In this document: positions 14,045 to 18,325 of the stretch, one piece after another
How positions within the stretch are numbered: position 1 is the stretch's first letter
How the letters are laid out: each line of letters opens with the position of its first letter
Origin: BPJO01 sp037189665
Lineage (GTDB): Bacteria > Planctomycetota > Phycisphaerae > Tepidisphaerales > Tepidisphaeraceae
Assembly: GCA_037189665.1 (NCBI GenBank)
Contig: JBBCIV010000197.1
Span: 1 to 18,325 of the forward strand
Length of the DNA stretch: 18,325 nt
Direction: 5' to 3'
The notes under the pieces: model-generated
What the model was told of the DNA's origin: nothing
Seen by the model: only the letters and a program-made list of their open reading frames with translations
The model's database searches: none
Made by a program: the position numbers and the translations under genes

Positions 14045-14083
14045 CGCGCGGAAGGCGGGACAGGAAGTGCCCCCTTCCGCGCG
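14045..14083 (+). terminator. Long GC hairpin after the sugar dehydrogenase
   Basis: CGCGCGGAAGG (14045-14055) pairs perfectly with CCTTCCGCGCG (14073-14083) around a 17-base loop, in which further GG/CC pairing is possible. It is followed by AAACTTTT (14084-14091), a short T-run. It lies between the dehydrogenase stop (13990) and the next start (14134), so it is the best intrinsic-terminator candidate in the window. It could also regulate the downstream gene. Confidence 0.5.
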
Positions 14084-14133
14084 AAACTTTTCCGGTCATG
14101 CCGCGTCTAAAGAACCACCGGAGACACACGGCC

Positions 14134-14733
14134 ATGCGATATCTGTTCTACCTCGCCATCCCTCTGACCTGCATCGGACTGGCCACGCTGTTCAGCCTCG
14201 CCAAACAGGCGCCGCCGACCACCCGGCCAGCGCTGACGCCCGGGCTGGAAATCCAACCCGAACAAACGTCGATCCGCGCCGGCCAACGCGAGTTCAAATT
14301 CAAGCTCAAGTTCAGCAATCCGAACGACGTTCCGCTGACGATCGTCCGCCCCATCGACGGCTGCGATGTCGGCTGGCGATTCGCGAACTACGAGTGGACC
14401 GCCACCGATTCGGCGGGCAAGGCCCTCCAGAAACAAGCCGCGTTCCGCTGCGGGAACACGAACGCATTGGTTGTGGAGGACTTCATACAAATCCCCGCCG
14501 GCGAATCGGTCACGCTCGGCAGCGGCTTTCTGATGCCGCCCACCATCGCATTTCCGATGGGCGAACCCGGCAAGGTGAAGTTAACCCTCACCTACACCTG
14601 CGACCCTGCTCGACCAAACGATAACGGCTTGCCGCTGGGCGACCCCGAAGACGGCACCGATGTCCTTCGCAAACGGGCATGGGCTGGCGCGGTGACCAGC
14701 GCCGAAGTCGAGCTCACCGTCCTTGCGCCATAA
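14134..14733 (+). CDS. Hypothetical anchored beta-rich protein
   Basis: A 199-residue protein, not recognised. The N-terminus MRYLFYLAIPLTCIGLATLF is a signal peptide or membrane anchor. It is followed by a Thr/Pro-rich linker and alternating strands (REFKFKLKFSNPNDVPLTIV, WTATDSAG, VVEDFIQIPAGESVTLGSG, GKVKLTLTYTCDP, AEVELTVLAP). This pattern suggests one immunoglobulin-like beta sandwich. Cysteines in DGCDVGW, FRCGN and YTCDP could pair outside the cell. The ATG at 14134 is chosen because it begins the hydrophobic leader and follows GGAG at 14120-14123; the upstream ATG at 14098 would prepend the basic stretch MPRLKNHRRHTA and weaken the leader. It is convergent with the GNAT gene, 12 bases apart. 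Confidence 0.65.
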   Translation: MRYLFYLAIPLTCIGLATLFSLAKQAPPTTRPALTPGLEIQPEQTSIRAGQREFKFKLKFSNPNDVPLTIVRPIDGCDVGWRFANYEWTATDSAGKALQKQAAFRCGNTNALVVEDFIQIPAGESVTLGSGFLMPPTIAFPMGEPGKVKLTLTYTCDPARPNDNGLPLGDPEDGTDVLRKRAWAGAVTSAEVELTVLAP

Positions 14734-14745
14734 CCAGGGCATCGC

Positions 14746-15231
14746 TCAACGATCGAGCGCCAGGAACATCATCAGCAAGTCGACATGCCCGCCATCCCCT
14801 CGGCGAAACCCATTGGGGATCGTTCCGACGATCCGAAATCCCAGGCTCGTCCATAGTTTTACGGCAGGCGTGTTGGTGGAAACCACCGCGTTGAACTGGA
14901 TGGCGCGATAGCCACGACGGCGGGCCTCGTCGATCGAATGCTGCCCGAGCCGCCGCCCGACGCCGTGACCGCGCGTGTCGGGATCGACCCAGTACGTGCC
15001 GTTGGCAATGTGGCCGCCGCGCTGCGGCTGGTTTGGCTTCATCACGTACGCCCCCGCCACCCGTCCGTCCAGTTCAGCGGTAAACGTGAACTCGTAGCTC
15101 GCGATGTACTTTTGAAGCGTCTCGGGCGTGAACGGCAACTCGAATACGAACGCATCGCCGGCGGCGACGATGCCGTTCATGATGTCGGTCAGGCGGGGCA
15201 GATCGGCCTGGGCAAATGGGCGGATGATCAT
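14746..15231 (-). CDS. GNAT family N-acetyltransferase
   Basis: 161 residues with a complete GNAT fold: MIIRPFAQADLPRLTDIMNG (beta-1/alpha-1), EFTFTAELDGRVAGAYVM (beta-2/3), and motif A TYWVDPDTRGHGVGRRLGQ with R87-G-H-G-V-G92 for the CoA pyrophosphate. The C-terminal SLGFRIVGTIPNGFRRGDGG block is typical of amino-acid or antibiotic acetyltransferases. The substrate is unknown. The start at 15231 (MIIRPF) is chosen because it begins the first strand and has GGAG about 9 bases upstream. The upstream ATG at 15276 would add 15 residues, bring the start within 9 bases of the divergent holB start, and has no Shine-Dalgarno. It is unrelated in wording to the GNAT at 7244. Confidence 0.82.
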   Translation of the reverse strand: MIIRPFAQADLPRLTDIMNGIVAAGDAFVFELPFTPETLQKYIASYEFTFTAELDGRVAGAYVMKPNQPQRGGHIANGTYWVDPDTRGHGVGRRLGQHSIDEARRRGYRAIQFNAVVSTNTPAVKLWTSLGFRIVGTIPNGFRRGDGGHVDLLMMFLALDR

Positions 15232-15285
15232 TTTCGCGCGCTCCGCGGTTTGAAAGTCGGGCCGATCCGTGTTCATCTGTCATCG

Positions 15286-16308
15286 GTGATCGACCTGTTC
15301 TCCCATATTCTGGACCAGCGCGAGCCGATCGACCAGATCCTGCGCGCCTATCAAAACCAGCGCCTGCCGCACGGCGTCATCTTCGCCGGCCCGGTCGGCG
15401 TGGGGAAGGCCACCACCGCCCGCGCGCTGGCGAAATTATTCCTCTGCGATGAAGGCGAAGATCCATACGCCATGGGCCTGATCGACGCCGGCACGCACCC
15501 GGACTACCACGTCATCACCAAGGAACTCGTCCGCCTGACGAGCAAGACCAGCAAGGCGACGACGCTGTCGATCGACGTGGTGCGCGATCACCTGGTGACG
15601 CCGGCCATGAAGAAGACCGTCACCGGCAAGGGCAAGGTATTCGTCGTCGAGGAGGCCGACCTCATGCAGTCGGCGGCGCAGAACTCGATCCTCAAAACTC
15701 TCGAAGAGCCGGCGGGGCGGACGCTGATCGTCCTGCTCACGCCCAGGCCCGACGACCTGCTGCCGACGATCCGCTCGCGCGCGCAGGTGTTCCGCTTCGG
15801 TCAACTGTCAGACAAAACCGTCTTCAATCAGTTGAAGCTCAAGGGCCACGATCCGAAGACCGCCGAGAACGCCACGCGGTTGGCGGACGGTTCGCTGGGG
15901 ATCGCGTTGCGGTGGATCGAAGACGGCGTGGTGGATCAGGCGCGCGACCTGCAATCGCACCTCGACGGCCTGATGATGGGCCGCCCCACCGCCGACCTCG
16001 CCGACTGGCTGAAGGCCGCGTCCGACGCCTACGCCGCCAGGCAGATCGAGAAGGACGAGCTCGCCAGCAAGGACAACGCGACGCGCGCCGGCATCGGCGT
16101 TTACCTGAGCCTGGCGGCCCGGCATTTCCGCGCAGCACTGCGAACGACGAACGACGAAGACCGCCTCGAAAGGCTCTGCCAGGCGATCGATCACGTGAAC
16201 CGATGCGAGCTATACCTGGACGGAAACGTCAATATCCAGCTCGCCCTGCAGCAACTAAATGCAGCGCTGAACGACCTCTACGCCGCTGCTAGCGCCGCCC
16301 GGCCCTGA
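15286..16308 (+). CDS. holB: DNA polymerase III subunit delta-prime
   Basis: 340 residues, the usual length for the clamp-loader wrench subunit, which helps load the sliding clamp in replication. The Walker-A region is GPVGVGKATTA (35-45). HPDYH and the block GKGKVFVVEEADLMQSAAQN lead into SILKTLEEPAGRTLIV, a delta-prime/gamma hallmark, followed by LPTIRSRAQVFRF. The sensor motif is SRA rather than the usual SRC. The zinc-binding Cys cluster of gamma/delta-prime is missing: only C54 remains in the region between Walker A and HPDYH. The start is the GTG at 15286; the longer in-frame extension (from 14938) runs antisense through the GNAT gene and is rejected. Divergent from that GNAT gene. HolB is often next to tmk in bacteria, but here they are about 2.8 kb apart. 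Confidence 0.88.
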   Translation: MIDLFSHILDQREPIDQILRAYQNQRLPHGVIFAGPVGVGKATTARALAKLFLCDEGEDPYAMGLIDAGTHPDYHVITKELVRLTSKTSKATTLSIDVVRDHLVTPAMKKTVTGKGKVFVVEEADLMQSAAQNSILKTLEEPAGRTLIVLLTPRPDDLLPTIRSRAQVFRFGQLSDKTVFNQLKLKGHDPKTAENATRLADGSLGIALRWIEDGVVDQARDLQSHLDGLMMGRPTADLADWLKAASDAYAARQIEKDELASKDNATRAGIGVYLSLAARHFRAALRTTNDEDRLERLCQAIDHVNRCELYLDGNVNIQLALQQLNAALNDLYAAASAARP

Positions 16309-16329
16309 ATTAGCGGACGCGCGCAACGC

Positions 16330-17994
16330 ATGGCATTAAGTTGGGGGATTTCCCGCCCGATACAAAGGAAGATGAGAGGGATCGTCTACAGAGAACGCGT
16401 CTTGGCATTTCTTCACGAGCAGTGGAGGGCTGCGCTTCTGGCGGGCTTCATCGCGGTGATGATGGTGATCGCCATCGCGAAACCCGGCTCGGAAGCGACG
16501 CACGCCGCGTTGATGAACGTCGGCCAGTTCGTCGGGCCGTTGATCGCGATCCTCTGGTTCCTCCCCGGCGCACGAAAGAAGGTGGACGGCCAGCGCGTGC
16601 TCACCACCAGCGCGATCTGCCTGCTGATCGGCGCAGGTGGGTTTGTCGTCGGACAATCGATCTGGACGTTTTACGAAGTGATCCTGGACATCGAGTCGCC
16701 GTTTCCGTCGTGGGCGGACGCGGCGTTCGTGACGGCATACGCGTTCCTGTTCTTCGGCGTGCTGAAGCTGCCGTCCCGGCCGATTCCGGTGCTGGCGCGG
16801 TGGCGCATCCTGCTGGACAGCTTCACCTCGATGGCGGCCCTGGTGACGTTCAGCTGGTACTTCATCCTCGCGCCGCAGTTGGCGCAGGGAAGCCAATCGG
16901 TGCTGGGCAAGATATTGGGGATGTTCTATCCGCTGGCGGACCTGGCGCTGTTGTTCTGCGTGATGATGGTGGCCGGCGGTCGGTCGAAGCCCGCGATGCG
17001 ACGGGGCGTCATCACCCTTTCGATCGGCCTGCTGTGCATCATCTCGATCGACACGGCGTTCGCGGTCGCGACGCTGCACAACCTGTATTCGACCGGCGGC
17101 ATGCTCGACCTGCTGTGGCCGCTGGGCTACATGCTGATCGGACATGGGGCGTGGCAGCTTCGCGAGGCCGCCCGTCGCGAGCGTGCTGCCGGCGTGGTCG
17201 TCGAAGATGCGAACGGCGGCCAGCAGGGCCCGTCGCTGTGGCAATCGCTTCTGCCGTACGCCTTCATGCCGCCGGCGATCGCGTTGCTGTGCTTTGTGTA
17301 CGGCGTGGGCGGATGGGAATGGCGCAGCTGGGGCGTCTACGGCGGCGCGGCGGTGCTGATGATGCTGGTGCTGGCTCGGCAGTTCTTCGTCGTATGCGAA
17401 AACGAACGTCTGTATCGCCGGCTCGAAGACCTTCACGAACAACTCAAGCAAAGCCACAAACAACTAGCCGAGCTGAACCGCCAGTTGCAGTTGATGGCGA
17501 CGACGGACGGCCTCACGCAATTGCCCAACCGGCGCGGCCTTCAGGAACGGCTGTCGAAGGAGAGCGCCCGCGTCGGCCCTGACGGCGAAACGATGTCGGT
17601 GCTGATGATCGACGTCGACCACTTCAAGAAGCTGAACGACACCCACGGCCATCTCGTCGGCGACGAGGTACTCAAGACCATCGCCGCGATCCTGAAAGCT
17701 TCCGTGCGCGGCTCCGACCTCGCCGCCCGCTATGGCGGGGAGGAGTTCGTCATCGTGCTACCCGACGCCGGCATAGACGAGGCCATGGCCATCGGCGAAC
17801 GCATCCGCCAGGCCGTTGCTGAACATCGATTCGACCACGGATCGGTCACCGCCAGCATCGGCGTGGCTTGCGGGATTACGTCGTCGGTCAAAACCGAAGC
17901 CCTCCTCCGCGCCGCCGACGCCGCGCTCTACCGTTCCAAATGGTCCGGCCGCAACCGCGTCACCTGCGCCGAACCCCACCTTGCGGCAGCATAA
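16330..17994 (+). CDS. Membrane diguanylate cyclase (GGDEF)
   Basis: A 554-residue sensor enzyme that makes cyclic di-GMP from two GTP. Residues 30-350 are a multi-pass membrane module of about nine hydrophobic segments (for example WRAALLAGFIAVMMVIAIA, GPLIAILWFLPG, FVTAYAFLFFGVL, ADLALLFCVMMVAGG, WPLGYMLIGHGAW). It matches the N-terminal membrane domain, without a standard name, found in many actinobacterial and planctomycete cyclases. A coiled coil at about 357-389 (ENERLYRRLEDLHEQLKQ) leads to the GGDEF domain. That domain has DVDHFKKLNDTHGH and the active site GGEEF at 469-473, an intact Glu variant. The inhibitory I-site RxxD is R460-G-S-D463, five residues before, so product feedback is expected. 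The start ATG at 16330 has no Shine-Dalgarno; ATG 16372 is the alternative. It begins 21 bases after holB. Confidence 0.88.
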   Translation: MALSWGISRPIQRKMRGIVYRERVLAFLHEQWRAALLAGFIAVMMVIAIAKPGSEATHAALMNVGQFVGPLIAILWFLPGARKKVDGQRVLTTSAICLLIGAGGFVVGQSIWTFYEVILDIESPFPSWADAAFVTAYAFLFFGVLKLPSRPIPVLARWRILLDSFTSMAALVTFSWYFILAPQLAQGSQSVLGKILGMFYPLADLALLFCVMMVAGGRSKPAMRRGVITLSIGLLCIISIDTAFAVATLHNLYSTGGMLDLLWPLGYMLIGHGAWQLREAARRERAAGVVVEDANGGQQGPSLWQSLLPYAFMPPAIALLCFVYGVGGWEWRSWGVYGGAAVLMMLVLARQFFVVCENERLYRRLEDLHEQLKQSHKQLAELNRQLQLMATTDGLTQLPNRRGLQERLSKESARVGPDGETMSVLMIDVDHFKKLNDTHGHLVGDEVLKTIAAILKASVRGSDLAARYGGEEFVIVLPDAGIDEAMAIGERIRQAVAEHRFDHGSVTASIGVACGITSSVKTEALLRAADAALYRSKWSGRNRVTCAEPHLAAA

Positions 17995-18141
17995 ACGATC
18001 TCGCGCAGCCCCCCCCCATTCCGATCATCACCGCCGCAGCCACAGATTTTTCGTCATCGGTTTTCACGCTCCTCCAATAACCGACAAACCAACGCTCTGC
18101 TCTTCTCACCACCCTCGGTACACCGCAAAACAACTCGCCCC
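17995..18141. other. Gene-free spacer after the diguanylate cyclase
   Basis: No gene with recognisable character was seen here. It holds a C9 run at 18009-18017 and otherwise unstructured sequence. Together with the following palindrome and leader it makes the 331-base gene-poor end of the window. Confidence 0.5.
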
Positions 18142-18177
18142 CTCCATTCCAATGTTCTCAAGAACATTGGAATGGAG
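18142..18177. repeat. 36-bp near-perfect palindrome
   Basis: CTCCATTCCAATGTTCT (18142-18158) and AGAACATTGGAATGGAG (18161-18177) are perfect 17-bp inverted arms around CA. No T-run follows on either strand, so an intrinsic terminator is unlikely. It could be an operator for a dimeric regulator, a recombination or replication-related site, or a stable mRNA hairpin. Confidence 0.6.
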
Positions 18178-18302
18178 AGGATTCGATGCGTTCTGCTGTG
18201 AGTAGCTGCTTCTTCGATAAGAAGCCGGCCCTCGGAAGCATCCTCCCAGCGTATGCCGCGCGTAGTTGAGGGAGGCCGCGATCGTAGAAGGAGATGTGAA
18301 AG
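18178..18302 (+). promoter_or_regulatory. Structured leader before a possible gene at the window end
   Basis: Two stems are visible: GCTTCTT-CGAT-AAGAAGC (18208-18225) and CCTCCC...GGGAGG (18242-18273) with a long loop. They are followed by AAGGAG at 18288-18293. The leader length and layout suit an RNA control element or small RNA, but no known riboswitch was recognised. Confidence 0.3.
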
Positions 18303-18325
18303 ATGTTCAGGCCAGCCGGGGGAGA
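18303..18325 (+). CDS. Possible start of a gene cut by the window end
   Basis: ATG at 18303 is preceded by AAGGAG (18288-18293), 9 bases upstream, and is open to the window end (MFRPAGG). Seven residues are too few to say what it encodes. It is supported only by the strong ribosome site and the structured leader. Confidence 0.35.

Noticed and set aside
14938..15285. Upstream in-frame extension of holB
   Set aside because: It runs antisense through the GNAT gene; conserved delta-prime sequence begins only at the GTG at 15286.
16336..17463. 375-residue minus-strand frame over the diguanylate cyclase
   Set aside because: It is His/Arg/Gln-rich shadow coding opposite a gene with an intact GGEEF domain.
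1..18325. CRISPR array, tRNA or rRNA
   Set aside because: No regularly spaced repeats, no cloverleaf-like sequences and no conserved rRNA segments were noticed.

Overview
The window looks like a piece of a GC-rich planctomycete chromosome, most likely of the Phycisphaerae. The signs are a PEP-CTERM-type tail (VPEP, hydrophobic segment, RRRR) on a secreted sugar dehydrogenase, xylose-isomerase-like TIM-barrel sugar epimerases, many genes without a Shine-Dalgarno site, short mostly monocistronic units on alternating strands, and GC-rich interspersed hairpin repeats. No rRNA, tRNA, CRISPR array, transposase or integrase was recognised. The placement is inference from gene content.

Layout. 1-3211: a secreted DUF4139-type protein (-), a divergent secreted nucleoside hydrolase (+), and a DUF2752 membrane protein (-) whose stop codon shares CTAG with the hydrolase stop. 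3212-3705 is a 494-base gene-free leader before a GT5/GT4-like glycosyltransferase (+, glycogen-synthase-like). 5109-7834 is a two-gene block (+) of visibly lower GC: a 705-residue protein of unknown function, with a conflict-system-like helical N-terminus and a C-terminal half resembling a type 2 periplasmic-binding fold, followed 17 bases later by a GNAT acetyltransferase. 7928-10461: a secreted hypothetical protein (-) and two divergent sugar phosphate isomerase/epimerase-like genes with a perfect 11-bp-arm palindrome between them. 10651-12522: galactokinase (-) and thymidylate kinase (+), divergent. 12710-14733: the PEP-CTERM sugar dehydrogenase and a small anchored beta-rich protein (+). 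14746-17994: a GNAT enzyme (-), DNA polymerase III delta-prime (+) and a membrane diguanylate cyclase (+). 17995-18325 is gene-free except for a possible gene start at 18303; it holds a 36-bp palindrome and a hairpin-rich leader.

How the genes fit together. A carbohydrate theme runs through much of the window: nucleoside hydrolase, glycogen-synthase-like transferase, two epimerases, galactokinase and sugar dehydrogenase. Thymidylate kinase and delta-prime are housekeeping replication genes. The block at 5109-7834 is the least explained part and the best candidate for an undescribed system; it resembles none of its neighbours in composition or theme. The non-coding repeats and palindromes at 8529-8579, 9593-9618, 10510-10593, 14045-14083 and 18142-18177 are the other notable features.
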